Numbered from the stretch's first letter, positions 43,201 through 51,592 are shown. The stretch: 64,000 nucleotides of DNA from an uncultured Lachnospiraceae bacterium (GCA_902793995.1 CADBFP010000003.1:1-64000); one strand, 5' to 3'. Numbers and translations are program-made. Notes: a model not told the origin generated them from the sequence alone.

Positions 43201-43737
43201 GCCATGATCCTGCAATTCCAAAAAATAATTGTTTTCTCCGAAAATATCCCGGTATTCCAGCGCCGCCTGCTTTGCTTCCTCATACAGGCCCCGGTTCAGA
43301 AAACGCTGGACTTCCCCCGCCAGGCAGGCGCTCAGGGCGATAATACCCCCGGCATATTGCCGCAGCACTTCCTTATCCACCCGAGGGCGGTAGTAAAAGC
43401 CATCTATAAAGCCGATGGAGCAAATCTTCATTAAATTGGCGTAGCCCTCATCATTTTCTGCCAAAAGGATTAAATGATGATAGCGCTCCTCTCCGGCGCC
43501 GCTTTCCCGGTCCAGGCGGGAGCCCGGGGCGACATAAGCCTCGCAGCCCAGAACGGGGTGGATTCCCGCCCCCTGGCAGGCTTTATAAAAGTCAATCACC
43601 CCATACATCACGCCATGGTCGGTGATGGCCACGGAATCCATGCCCAGCTCCTTGACACGCTGAACCAGCTCCCCTATTTTGCAGGAGCCGTCCAAAAGGC
43701 TGTATTCGGTGTGTAAATGTAAGTGGGTGAATGACAT
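40207..43737 (-). CDS. dnaE: DNA polymerase III subunit alpha (DnaE)
   Basis: A replicative polymerase of about 1176 residues. It has the N-terminal PHP domain (FTHLHLHTEYSLLDGS), the palm with PDIDVDFCYERRGE carrying catalytic Asp residues, a helix-hairpin-helix region (about 830-880) and a C-terminal OB fold (about 985-1065, VTIGGLVEKKTLRTTRSG). It lacks the 3'-5' exonuclease insert of PolC, so it is the DnaE type that works beside PolC in Firmicutes. I use ATG 43737; a TTG six bases upstream is the alternative. Placed between ftsY and relA, which splits the usual ftsY-ylxM neighbourhood. Confidence 0.96.
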   Translation of the reverse strand: MSFTHLHLHTEYSLLDGSCKIGELVQRVKELGMDSVAITDHGVMYGVIDFYKACQGAGIHPVLGCEAYVAPGSRLDRESGAGEERYHHLILLAENDEGYANLMKICSIGFIDGFYYRPRVDKEVLRQYAGGIIALSACLAGEVQRFLNRGLYEEAKQAALEYRDIFGENNYFLELQDHGLPEQKTVNSGLLRLSQETGIPLVATNDVHYIQAEDAEAHDLLICIQTGKKVSDENRMRYEGGQFYLKSEEEMRSLFPYALDALERTHEIARRCQVNIEFGHTRLPHFAVPEGESNASYLRKLCENGLKERYSVITPEIQKRLDYELGVIENMGYVDYFLIVWDFIHYAVTHGIPVGPGRGSGAGSLVAYSLKITDIDPLSYKLLFERFLNPERISMPDIDVDFCYERRGEVIDYVTEKYGADSVVQIATFGTLQARGVIRDVGRVLDYPYALCDQMAKLVPRGQNGKNPTLDQAMEESRELKEFCQKDERAAKIMQFARRLEGLPRHASTHAAGVVICGEPAYDFVPISRSPEGQLTTQFPMTTIEELGLLKMDFLGLRTLTVIRQAKDYIRQQKGIQIDFSRMEYNDPKVFEMISAGKCEGVFQLESSGMKSFMRELKPAGIEDLIAGISLYRPGPMQFIPDYIRGKNNPQAVRYLTPQLEPILSDTYGCMVYQEQVMQIVRDLGGYSMGRSDLVRRAMSKKKESVMRQERQNFVYGNEAEGVPGCLSRGIRPEIADKIFDQMMDFAQYAFNRSHAAGYAVVGYQTAYLKCYYPVEYMAALLTSVMDVTSKVSEYIAVCRQMNIPVLPPDINEGSYGFSPAGEGIRYGLTAIKGIGRNVVDIIIREREESGPFTGLESFLERMNGKGINKRAVESFIYAGAMDSLPGTRSQKIMVYAELMDQIQKRKKDSISGQMSLFDLSGDQESLRREIIFPDIPEYSPRERLAYEKQVLDLYISGHPLDEDAGLLKRNITARMIDFTVDEESGAAGVRDGATVTIGGLVEKKTLRTTRSGSSMMILEVMDLTGSIEVLCFPRETENYRNRLEEGSKVFIRGRVSLGDEAKGKLICAQVLFFEDLPQEPYVLFENREAYEQESHRLLKLLGGCSCVVTLKQERQLKRLEGLRSVLFTEENLRTLQEAYGEKRVAFQEKNVKDLWSAGLRSRSEEAAPFPYYEND

Positions 43738-43759
43738 AAGCAATCCTGTTCAATTTATG

Positions 43760-43834
43760 GTGTCATTCTGAGCGAAGCGAAGAATCCCATAATCATTTGA
43801 TGGGATCCTTCGGCCTGTGGCCTCAGGATGACAC
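43760..43834 (-). repeat. Dispersed hairpin repeat of the TGTCATTCTGAG type
   Basis: GTGTCATTCTGAG (43760-43772) pairs with CTCAGGATGACAC (43822-43834) at 12 of 13 positions. Inner ATCCCAT/ATGGGAT and GAAG/CTTC segments extend the fold. Repeats with this outer sequence are scattered through many bacterial genomes. It fills the dnaE-ftsY gap. Confidence 0.75.
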
Positions 43835-43840
43835 ATCCTC

Positions 43841-44713
43841 TTATTCCTCGTCCTCAAACATTTTGGCTACAAAACTGTGGGCATCAAATTTCTCCAGATC
43901 CTGCAGCTTTTCTCCCGTGCCGGCATAGACCACCGGCAGGCCCAGCTCCATCTGGACGCTTAATACCACGCCCCCTTTGGCCGTGCCGTCCAGCTTGGTA
44001 AGGATAATGCCGTCCACATCCGTCACCTCCTTAAAGGCCCGGGCCTGATTCAAGGCATTCTGCCCCGTGGTGGCATCCAGCACGATCAGGCTTTTTACCG
44101 TATATTCCTCTCCCACCTTCATCACCACCCGGTGCATCTTTTCCAATTCCTGCATCAGGTTTTTCTTGTTATGAAGGCGGCCGGCGGTATCGCAGAGAAT
44201 CACATCCATATTCCGGGCCCGGGCCGCCGCCATGCCGTCGTACAGCACAGAGGAGGGATCCGCCCCCTCATGCTGTGCCACAATCTCTGTGCCTGCCCGC
44301 TGGGCCCAGATAGTGAGCTGTCCCGCGGCTCCCGCCCGGAAGGTATCCGCCGCCACCATCAGCACCCGCTTGCCCGCATTCCGCAGCGCATAAGCCAGCT
44401 TGCCGATGGAAGTCGTCTTTCCTACGCCGTTTACCCCGATGATGAACAGCAGGCATTTTTCCTCCTCCCAGGGGTAGGAGGGCTTAACACAGCTCACCTG
44501 CTCCTGAATCTGCTCCTTTAAGAGCTCCCGGAGCTGATTGGTGCGCAGAATCTGCCGATCCCAGGCCACGGACTTTAGATTGTTCACAATCATTTCCGAG
44601 GTAACGGCGCCTACATCGCTTAAAATAAGGCGCTCCTCCAATTCCTCGTAAAACTCCTCAGATACATCCGAGACGGTGAATAAATTCTTGATTTTACTGA
44701 AAAAACCTGCCAT
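43841..44713 (-). CDS. ftsY: Signal recognition particle receptor FtsY
   Basis: The SRP receptor GTPase, 290 residues. N domain about 1-85, P-loop [38 protein letters not shown]. The long acidic A domain of proteobacterial FtsY is absent; a short N-terminus ([11 protein letters not shown]) probably binds the membrane, as in other Firmicutes. GGAGAAATC precedes ATG. It follows smc, as in Bacillus, but with a 230-base repeat-filled gap between them. Confidence 0.96.
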   Translation of the reverse strand: MAGFFSKIKNLFTVSDVSEEFYEELEERLILSDVGAVTSEMIVNNLKSVAWDRQILRTNQLRELLKEQIQEQVSCVKPSYPWEEEKCLLFIIGVNGVGKTTSIGKLAYALRNAGKRVLMVAADTFRAGAAGQLTIWAQRAGTEIVAQHEGADPSSVLYDGMAAARARNMDVILCDTAGRLHNKKNLMQELEKMHRVVMKVGEEYTVKSLIVLDATTGQNALNQARAFKEVTDVDGIILTKLDGTAKGGVVLSVQMELGLPVVYAGTGEKLQDLEKFDAHSFVAKMFEDEE

Positions 44714-44748
44714 GATTTCTCCTTGTATTTAAGTAGGATGCAAGTCGC

Positions 44749-44845
44749 CCTCACCCGTCACGGCCACTCCTTCGACGCCCTTCGACAGGCTCAGGGACCG
44801 CTCAGGGACCGGCCGTGCCACCCTCTCCCTCGTCAGGGAGAGGGC
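44749..44845 (-). repeat. Composite dispersed repeat with CCCTCTCCCT hairpin
   Basis: CACGGCC (44759-44765) and GGCCGTG (44811-44817) enclose CCTTCGACAGG and two direct copies of CTCAGGGACCG (44790-44800, 44801-44811). Next to it CCCTCTCCCT (44821-44830), loop CGTC and AGGGAGAGGG (44835-44844) form a perfect 10-bp hairpin. Such sequences occur as dispersed intergenic repeats and often give rise to false ORFs. Confidence 0.7.
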
Positions 44846-44862
44846 AGGTAATTGCCGAGCGT

Positions 44863-44930
44863 GGCCGACAATACTTTTCGAGCGTCCTTCGCGAAGCACC
44901 GGGGCCGAGAAAAGTTTTCGTCGTGCCAGC
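44863..44930 (-). repeat. ACTTTTC/GAAAAGT hairpin element, fourth copy (diverged)
   Basis: The core AATACTTTTCGAGCG and GAGAAAAGTTTTCG is kept, but the centre is replaced (TCCTTCGCGAAGCACC). The outer arms GGCCGAC and GTCGTGCC pair with one bulge. Confidence 0.68.
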
Positions 44931-44943
44931 GAGGCATTCCACA

Positions 44944-47900
44944 TTATTCCTCATCCAATATTGCCTTACTGGCGGGATCCGTCAGATTCACGGACACCAG
45001 GGCGGAAATCCCCTTTTCCTGCATGGTAATGCCGTAAAGCTTGTCCGCCATCTCCATTGTACCACGCCGGTGCGTAATAATCAAAAATTGTGTAGTTCCC
45101 CGCAGCCGGTACAGATAATCCGCAAAACGCTTCACATTGGGCTCGTCCAAAGCCGCCTCAATCTCGTCCAGGAGACAGAAAGGCGAAGGTTTCAGATTCT
45201 GGATGGCAAAAAGCAAAGCTATGGCCGTCAGGGCTTTTTCTCCGCCGGAAAGCTGCATCATATTCTGCAGTTTCTTCCCCGGTGGCTGGGCATTGATGAT
45301 TACCCCGGAAGACAGCACATCCTCCGGGTCCTCCAATATCAGGGACCCGTTGCCCCCGGCAAACAACTCGCTGAAAACCCGGGAGAACTCCTGCTGGGTC
45401 AGGGCGAACTGCTCCTTAAACTGCTCGCACATGCCCTTCTCCAGATCCCGGATCATATTGATGAGCTCCGTCTCCGCTTTGGCCAGATCCTCCTGCTGCA
45501 CCTTCAGGAATTCATAGCGTTCCGACACCTCTTTGTATTGCTCAATGGACTCCACATATACGGGTCCCAGCTCCTTAATGGCCTTTTTATGCTGGGAAAT
45601 AAAACGGCGAACCTCCGCCGGATTCTTAATCTCCGGATTCCGCACGGCCTTTGCCTGGGAAGGAGTAATTTCATACTCCGCCCAGAGATACTCCGCCTGT
45701 TTCTCCATTTGCTCTTCCAGACGCTGCTCCAGGCTCTGCAAACGGAACTGCTCCTTATCTAAAAGGCCCAGCCGCTGATTCAGCGCCTCCCGGGCTTCAA
45801 AATAATTCTGCTGTTCCTCCCGGCCTTCTTCCCGCAGGGACTCGTCTTCCGCCTGGCATTTTTCCATCTCTGCCAGCGTTGCCTTGACCGCCTCAATATC
45901 TTCCTGCAGCTGCCTGATTTCCTCCTGCCGCTCCCGGGTCACGCTTTCCACGGAAATATTGCCCTCTATCAGTTCCGTTTTTTCCTGCTTGGTCCGAGCA
46001 ATTTCCCCATTGCAGCGCCGGACATTCTCCAGTAAAAAGTCGCCCTTCTGGGACACATTGGAAAACTCTACCCGCAAATCTTCCAGGGCGGCCGTCTTTT
46101 CCTTCAGATTCTCCTTAACCTTCTCCAGCCGTACTCCCAGACTGGTCAGCTGTTCCCGGATGCTGCCGCTGTCCGTTTCCAGTTCGCTGACATTCTGATT
46201 AACGGAAAGCCTTTGGGCCTCAATATCTTTCAGTTCCTGGCGACGCTTGTCTGCCTCTTCCCGGGAGCCGCCGCTACGATGTCTTAATTCTTCCAGCGCC
46301 TCCCTCTTACTTTCCCACTGAACCTTCAGGGCCGCGGATTGAAGGGTGGCCCGCCGCAGACGGATATCCGCATCTCCCAGGCGCTGATTCAGCACCTCCA
46401 CTTCCTTCTGCAGTTGCTGCAGCTTTTCCGTTACCTGCCGGTAGCGTTCCTGCTTTTTCTTTAAATCCGCTTCACAGGCATCCAATTCCCGGCGCCGGCC
46501 CAGCAGATTGGAATTGTTTTTATAGGCGCCCCCGGAAAGAACCCCGCCGGGAGTCAGATAATCTCCCTCCAGAGTCACGATGGACAGGCGGTGCTGATAT
46601 TTGCGGGCAATAGCCAGGGCGTGGTCCAAATGATCCGCCACCAGAGTCTGCCCCAGTAAAAACTCCACGATATTCTTGTACAGAGGATCCGACTTGACCA
46701 GGGAAGCTGCCGTTCCGATGGCTCCGGGTTCTTTCAACGCTTCCGGCCTGGCCAGACTCCTATCCCCCTTCACCGCATCCAAGGGCAGGAAGGTGGCCCG
46801 CCCCAGCTTGGCGCTTTTCAGGTATGTAATAATGGCCTTGGCTTCCTCTTCCGTTTTGGTGACCACATTCTGTATGCGGCCCCCCAGCACGGTCTCGATA
46901 GCGGTTTCGTATTTTTTCTCCGTGGAAATAATATCCGCCACCACGCCGCAGATCCCCGGGAAACGATCCTTCTTTTCCATGATGGCTTTAATGCTGCCGC
47001 CGTAGCCGTCATAGCGCTCGATCAGGTTCTGCAAATGTTCCCGGCGGGACCTTAATATCCCCAAATCCCGGTCCAGTCCCTGTTTTTCTTCTTCCGATGC
47101 GGACTTTTCCGCCTGAAGGCTTGCCGCCCGTTCCTGGTCATTCTTCTGAGCCTTGCTTTGGGTATCGATTTCCTGTTCCAGGAGCTTCAGGCTCTCTTCC
47201 TGGGCGGTATAATCCTCTTCCAATTCCCGTATTTGGGCGTCATGAATCCGGGCTTCCTCTTCCAGGGTTTTCAGTCGCTCCCCGATTTGCTCCTCCCGGG
47301 CATCCAGCGTAGCCAGGGAGGCGGAAATCTCCGCTTTCCGGCCCATGGAGTCCAGAATGGCGCTGTTGCCCTTCTCAATGCGGAATTCCAAATCCTTTTC
47401 TTCTGCTTCCAGCGATTCCGTTTCCTCTTCCAGCAGGCTGATTTGATCGTCCAGGGCATCCAGGGCTTCGTCCACTTCCCCTTTTTGCTGATAAAACTCC
47501 TCCCGCTCCTTTTCCAGCCGTTCCACTGCCAGATCGTAATCCCGGGCCCGTTCGTCAATCAAATCCCGATTGGCCTGGGCGGATTTGATCTGCTCCGTCA
47601 ATAAGCCGATGCGGCCTTCCCGGTTCTCATTGGCCACCCGCAGATCCGCCATCTGGTTCTGACGGGTCAATATGCGCTGCTCCCGCTCCTCGTTTTCCGT
47701 ATTTAAGGCCTCGTACTGATCTTTCAGCCTTTCCCCTTCCGCCCGGGATTTCTCCAGGTCATTGTTTACAGTTTCCAGATTGGTGCGGGCTTCATTCAGC
47801 TTGTTCTCCAGTTCATCGGATTCCAGGGCAAAAGCCCCCACTTCGTACTCTTTTAATTCATCCCGCAGCTTCAAATAAGTCCGGGCCTTTTCCGACTGCC

Positions 47901-48519
47901 GGGCCAAGGGGCCAACCTGCTTTTCCAGTTCCCCTAAAATATCCTCTACCCGTTCCCGGGAAGCTTTCTCGGATTCCAGCTTTTTCAGGGTAATATCCCG
48001 CCGTTTTTTAAATTTCACTATACCGGCGGCTTCATCAAACATCAGCCGGCGCTCCTCCGGCTTGTTGCTCAAAACCGCTTCAATCTGTCCCTGCCCGATG
48101 ATGGAATAGCCTTCTTTGCCGATGCCGGAATCATAGAAGGTTTCATAAATATCCTTTAAGCGGCAAAGATTGCCGTTTAAGCGGTATTCGCTTTCTCCGG
48201 AGCGAAAAACCTGACGGGACACCGTCACCTCATCGGTCTCCACCGGCAGGGCATGGTCGCTGTTGTCTATGGTCAGGGAAACGAAAGCATAGCTCATAGG
48301 CCGCCGGTTTTCCGTACCGGCGAATATCACATCCTGCATATTGGAACCTCTGAGCTGTCTTGCGCTTTGCTCACCCAAGACCCAGCGAACCGCATCGGCT
48401 ACATTGCTTTTTCCGCTGCCGTTGGGACCGACGATACCCATAATCCCCGGAGAAAACTCCAGCACCGCCCGGTTGGCAAAGGATTTGAATCCTTGTGTTT
48501 CAATCTTTTTTAAGAACAT
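44944..48519 (-). CDS. smc: Chromosome segregation protein SMC
   Basis: A 1191-residue SMC ATPase that organises the nucleoid with ScpA and ScpB. N-terminal Walker A is GPNGSGKSN (near 32-40). Two long coiled coils (about 165-500 and 670-1010) flank a hinge (about 515-660, GYGGSIKAIMEKKDRFPGI onward). The C-terminal head has the signature LSGGEKALTAIALLFAI and Walker B FCLLDEIEAALD. The start lies nine bases after rnc. Confidence 0.97.
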   Translation of the reverse strand: MFLKKIETQGFKSFANRAVLEFSPGIMGIVGPNGSGKSNVADAVRWVLGEQSARQLRGSNMQDVIFAGTENRRPMSYAFVSLTIDNSDHALPVETDEVTVSRQVFRSGESEYRLNGNLCRLKDIYETFYDSGIGKEGYSIIGQGQIEAVLSNKPEERRLMFDEAAGIVKFKKRRDITLKKLESEKASRERVEDILGELEKQVGPLARQSEKARTYLKLRDELKEYEVGAFALESDELENKLNEARTNLETVNNDLEKSRAEGERLKDQYEALNTENEEREQRILTRQNQMADLRVANENREGRIGLLTEQIKSAQANRDLIDERARDYDLAVERLEKEREEFYQQKGEVDEALDALDDQISLLEEETESLEAEEKDLEFRIEKGNSAILDSMGRKAEISASLATLDAREEQIGERLKTLEEEARIHDAQIRELEEDYTAQEESLKLLEQEIDTQSKAQKNDQERAASLQAEKSASEEEKQGLDRDLGILRSRREHLQNLIERYDGYGGSIKAIMEKKDRFPGICGVVADIISTEKKYETAIETVLGGRIQNVVTKTEEEAKAIITYLKSAKLGRATFLPLDAVKGDRSLARPEALKEPGAIGTAASLVKSDPLYKNIVEFLLGQTLVADHLDHALAIARKYQHRLSIVTLEGDYLTPGGVLSGGAYKNNSNLLGRRRELDACEADLKKKQERYRQVTEKLQQLQKEVEVLNQRLGDADIRLRRATLQSAALKVQWESKREALEELRHRSGGSREEADKRRQELKDIEAQRLSVNQNVSELETDSGSIREQLTSLGVRLEKVKENLKEKTAALEDLRVEFSNVSQKGDFLLENVRRCNGEIARTKQEKTELIEGNISVESVTRERQEEIRQLQEDIEAVKATLAEMEKCQAEDESLREEGREEQQNYFEAREALNQRLGLLDKEQFRLQSLEQRLEEQMEKQAEYLWAEYEITPSQAKAVRNPEIKNPAEVRRFISQHKKAIKELGPVYVESIEQYKEVSERYEFLKVQQEDLAKAETELINMIRDLEKGMCEQFKEQFALTQQEFSRVFSELFAGGNGSLILEDPEDVLSSGVIINAQPPGKKLQNMMQLSGGEKALTAIALLFAIQNLKPSPFCLLDEIEAALDEPNVKRFADYLYRLRGTTQFLIITHRRGTMEMADKLYGITMQEKGISALVSVNLTDPASKAILDEE

Positions 48520-48528
48520 ACTAAACCC

Positions 48529-49212
48529 TCACATGGGTAGATTTTCGCCGGGAAGCAGGGCATTTAAGGCTGCCTGGGCTGCATCCTGTTCTGCCGATTT
48601 CTTGCTGTGGCCCGATCCCCGGCCCAGTACCTTGCCTTCCGCCGACACTTCCGAGATGAAAATCCCTTCTGCGTCTTCTGCAGACGGGGGAATATCCTGA
48701 TAACGGATTTCAATGCCTCCCTCCCGCTGCAGATATTCCTGCAGACGGGTTTTGGCATCCAAAGGAACCCCTCCTTCCGAGCGTCCTACCAGCAGATGAT
48801 GCCAAATGAAAGCACAGGCTTTCTCCCAGCCTCCGTCCAGATAGACGGCGCCGATGACAGCCTCCATGGCGTCAGCCAGTAAAGAATCCTTCTCCCGGCC
48901 GCCGCCTTTATCTTCACCATTCCCCAGCCGGAGGCTCCGTCCCAGGTTCAGTCTTCTGGCACAGGCCGACAAAGATGCCTCGCAGACCAGAGCTGCCCGG
49001 CGCCGGGAGAGATTCCCCTCCGGTTCACCGGGGAACTGCTGATACAGGTAGGCGCTGGCGGATAATTCCAGCACCGCATCCCCCAAAAACTCCAGCCGCT
49101 CGTTATGGGACAGGCCTCTATGCTCATTGGCATAGGAGGAGTGGGTAAGAGCCATTTCCAATAGTCCGGGATCCTGAAAAACATAGCCCAGAACAGTTTC
49201 CAATCCGCTCAC
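48529..49212 (-). CDS. rnc: Ribonuclease III
   Basis: The double-strand-specific RNase used in rRNA processing; 227 residues. The signature HNERLEFLGDAVLEL (near 36-50) and the second acidic site in DAMEAVIGAVYLDGG form the catalytic domain; a dsRNA-binding domain follows (about 155-222). The start is GTG, with GGGGAGA before it. The order acpP-rnc-smc-ftsY is conserved. Confidence 0.96.
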   Translation of the reverse strand: MSGLETVLGYVFQDPGLLEMALTHSSYANEHRGLSHNERLEFLGDAVLELSASAYLYQQFPGEPEGNLSRRRAALVCEASLSACARRLNLGRSLRLGNGEDKGGGREKDSLLADAMEAVIGAVYLDGGWEKACAFIWHHLLVGRSEGGVPLDAKTRLQEYLQREGGIEIRYQDIPPSAEDAEGIFISEVSAEGKVLGRGSGHSKKSAEQDAAQAALNALLPGENLPM

Positions 49213-49307
49213 AAAAAGTCTCCCCTTATAACAGAAAAACCCGTGCCCCGGAAAATAGCCTTCCCCGGGGCCCGGTCTTCTTCAAAAGAATGGGCTGAAG
49301 AACGGAC

Positions 49308-49535
49308 TTAGTGAACCGTCTTCAGCAGGTCGCAGGCATCCTGTACCGTAACCACTTTTTCCAAAGCATCGTCCGGTACGGTAATGCCGAATTCGTCTTC
49401 TATGGCAATCACGATTTCCGCAATGTCCAAAGAGTCCGCGTCCAAATCCTCCCCGAAGGCCTTCTCCGGGGTCACATCCTCCACATCCAGGTTCAAAACC
49501 CGGGCCACAATCTCTCTGATTTTCTCCAGTTCCAT
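49308..49535 (-). CDS. acpP: Acyl carrier protein
   Basis: A 75-residue ACP with the phosphopantetheine attachment Ser35 in DLDADSLDIAE and the usual strongly acidic composition. It carries acyl chains for fatty acid synthesis and for PlsX. TAGGAGTGC precedes ATG. It follows plsX by nine bases; fabD and fabG, often found between them, are absent. Confidence 0.95.
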   Translation of the reverse strand: MELEKIREIVARVLNLDVEDVTPEKAFGEDLDADSLDIAEIVIAIEDEFGITVPDDALEKVVTVQDACDLLKTVH

Positions 49536-49544
49536 TATGCACTC

Positions 49545-50567
49545 CTATTCTTCGCCGCTTTCTTTCGGCGAGATACTGTTTTTTATTTTGTCGGTCAGCC
49601 CTGCGTCGGTAAAACTGACGCATTGCAGAACCGCATTGCTCAATTCCTTCCGGGTGGCATTGCCGTGGCATTTCACCACCAGGCCGTTCAGGCCCAACAT
49701 GGGGGCGCCGCCGTAGGTGGTGGCGTCCATGGTTTTCAGGGTCTCCTTTAAGGAGGACTTCACCAGCAAGGCGCCGATTTTGCTCTTCAGATTGCTGGTC
49801 ATACCGCTCTTTACCATCTGAAGGAAGGCGGAAGCGGTACCTTCATACAGTTTTAAGGCCACATTGCCGGCAAAGGCATCGGTGACGATTACATCCGCCG
49901 CGCCGTGGGGGATCTCCCGGGATTCCACATTGCCGATAAAATTGATATCCTTGCATGCCTTCAACAAAGGATAGGTTTCCTTGGACAGGGCATTGCCCTT
50001 TTCCTCTTCCACTCCGATGTTGAGCAGCCCCACCGTAGGATTGGGAATCCCCATCATATCCCGCATATACAGGGAGCCCATCTTGGCAAACTGCAGCAGA
50101 TGATTGGGCCGGGCATCCACATTGGCGCCGCAGTCGATCAGCAGGGAGACGCCTTTCAGCGTAGGAAGCAGGGGCGCCAAAGGAGCCCGCTCCACCCCGG
50201 GCAGGCGGCCCACCAGGAGCTGTCCTCCCGCCAGAACGGCGCCGGTGCTGCCGGCGGAGATAAAGGCATCCGCCTCCCCGTTTTTCAGCATCCGAAGGGC
50301 CAGCACGATGGAGGAATCTTTTTTCTTCCGGATAGCATTCACCGGATGCTCCGCCATCTCGATCATTTCCGTAGCCGGCACAATGGCCAGCCGGTTCCGA
50401 TCATACTCGGCATTCTTCAGGGTCTCGCGAATCACCGACTCCTGCCCCAGGAGGGTAATGTGCGCCCGGGGGGTCTTGGCCAGGGCCTCCACCGCAGCCC
50501 ATATGGGTTCCGACGGCGCATTGTCTCCGCCCATGGCATCCAATGCAATTCTGACTAACTCTGCCAT
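49545..50567 (-). CDS. plsX: Phosphate acyltransferase PlsX
   Basis: PlsX converts acyl-ACP to acyl-phosphate, the donor used by PlsY. The 340-residue protein begins RIALDAMGGDNAP and contains ISAGSTGAVLAGG, LIDCGAN and IVTDAFAGNVALKLYEG, all diagnostic. The C-terminus ends shortly after the YGGAPMLGLNG segment. AAAGGAGAAGG precedes ATG. It starts the plsX-acpP-rnc-smc-ftsY unit with its own promoter. Confidence 0.96.
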   Translation of the reverse strand: MAELVRIALDAMGGDNAPSEPIWAAVEALAKTPRAHITLLGQESVIRETLKNAEYDRNRLAIVPATEMIEMAEHPVNAIRKKKDSSIVLALRMLKNGEADAFISAGSTGAVLAGGQLLVGRLPGVERAPLAPLLPTLKGVSLLIDCGANVDARPNHLLQFAKMGSLYMRDMMGIPNPTVGLLNIGVEEEKGNALSKETYPLLKACKDINFIGNVESREIPHGAADVIVTDAFAGNVALKLYEGTASAFLQMVKSGMTSNLKSKIGALLVKSSLKETLKTMDATTYGGAPMLGLNGLVVKCHGNATRKELSNAVLQCVSFTDAGLTDKIKNSISPKESGEE

Positions 50568-50596
50568 AATCCTTCTCCTTTGCTCTAGCCTGTCTC

Positions 50597-50625
50597 ACTA
50601 TACATAATACAGACGGAGAAATCAA
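50597..50625 (-). promoter_or_regulatory. Promoter of the plsX-acpP-rnc-smc unit
   Basis: On the - strand TTGATT (50625-50620) and TATAGT (50602-50597) are 17 bases apart. I see no clear FapR-type operator. Confidence 0.68.
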
Positions 50626-50696
50626 GAGCTCTGCCCTTACAAAGTGTGATGATTTTGTGTCCTATCCGGCATCTCTTTCGGCTTGCTTTTTCCTCA

Positions 50697-51005
50697 TCAT
50701 ATCCCCAGAAAATAAAAGAATACATAGAGCAAAAACAGCGGACCGTTCAGAATCATGCCCCAACGGTAATCCGGCTTATCCCGGCTGCCTACCACAAACT
50801 TTCCGTATAGGGGCAGTGCAAAACCGCCCAGAGACATCAGCATACCGATAAAGGCAATGAGCCCCGCCCAGAGCTTCAGCCCGCCTCCGCTCAAAAGGGA
50901 GGCGGCAAATAAGGCGAGCAGAATCAAAAGGCTGCAGCCAAAAAGCCCCAGGGAACTCTGCATATAGCTGATACGGTGCAGCTTTTCCCCCCATTTTCTT
51001 TTCAT
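50697..51005 (-). CDS. Small membrane protein of unknown function
   Basis: A 102-residue protein with a basic N-terminus (KRKWGEKLHRISYMQ) and three hydrophobic segments (about 19-40, 45-65 and 80-100) separated by a charged GSRDKPDYRWG loop. It may belong to a small Clostridia-specific DUF (possibly DUF6142), but I cannot confirm this. The start overlaps the end of the YfbR-like gene by four bases, so it is the last gene of that transcript. Confidence 0.75.
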   Translation of the reverse strand: MKRKWGEKLHRISYMQSSLGLFGCSLLILLALFAASLLSGGGLKLWAGLIAFIGMLMSLGGFALPLYGKFVVGSRDKPDYRWGMILNGPLFLLYVFFYFLGI

Positions 51006-51592
51006 GAAAGGTCTCCCATCTCATCCAGGGAATAGTGATAGGGAGCCAGGAATTCCTCCATAAACAGATCCAGCTCCGGCAAATGCATATCCTGCAGCTT
51101 TCGATAAGTCGCATCTTTAGCCTGCAGAAATTCCTTGTTGCCGGTTTTTCCCTCTTCGATGCATTTAATCAAGGCAGACAATTTATCCGCAGCCTTTACC
51201 AGCTGCAGCAGATAAGCATCCTCCGTCCGGGGCAAAAAAAGGCTTTCGTATTCCTCCCGCAGATCTTCGGGAAGCCTCTCCAGAAGGGAGTGAGCCGCCT
51301 GATCTTCAATATGCTTGTAAGCCTTTTGCAGGGATTCATCCTTGTATTTAATGGGGGTAGGCAAATCCCCGGTAATAATCTCCGTGGTGTCGTGATATAA
51401 GCCCAGTAAGGCTGCCCGCTCCGCATTCAGGTTTTTCCCCAGGCGTTTATTTCCGATGACAGCCAAAGCATGAGCCAGCACCGCCACCTCATGGGAGTGT
51501 TCGCTGATGTTCTCCTTGCGGGAATTGCGCATCAAAGCCCAGCGGTCTATATACTTCATGCGGCTGACAATGGCGAAAAAGCTGCTGGTCAT
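51002..51592 (-). CDS. YfbR-like 5'-deoxynucleotidase (HD domain)
   Basis: A 196-residue HD-domain phosphohydrolase. The metal-binding set is visible in ISEHSHEVAVLAH (H32, H34) and LGLYHDTTE (H67, D68), with a later Asp in KAADKLSALI. YfbR removes phosphate from deoxyribonucleoside 5'-monophosphates; the HSHEV and DLPTPIKY segments are those of that family. Its ATG follows directly after the stop of the solute-binding protein, with GGAGG inside that gene's end, so the two are coupled although functionally unrelated. Confidence 0.9.
   Translation of the reverse strand: MTSSFFAIVSRMKYIDRWALMRNSRKENISEHSHEVAVLAHALAVIGNKRLGKNLNAERAALLGLYHDTTEIITGDLPTPIKYKDESLQKAYKHIEDQAAHSLLERLPEDLREEYESLFLPRTEDAYLLQLVKAADKLSALIKCIEEGKTGNKEFLQAKDATYRKLQDMHLPELDLFMEEFLAPYHYSLDEMGDLS

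Noticed and set aside
44729..44944. A 71-residue ORF between ftsY and smc
   Set aside because: It is translated from the dispersed repeats (the SLSKGVEG-type peptide is a known artefact of that repeat) and has no binding site.
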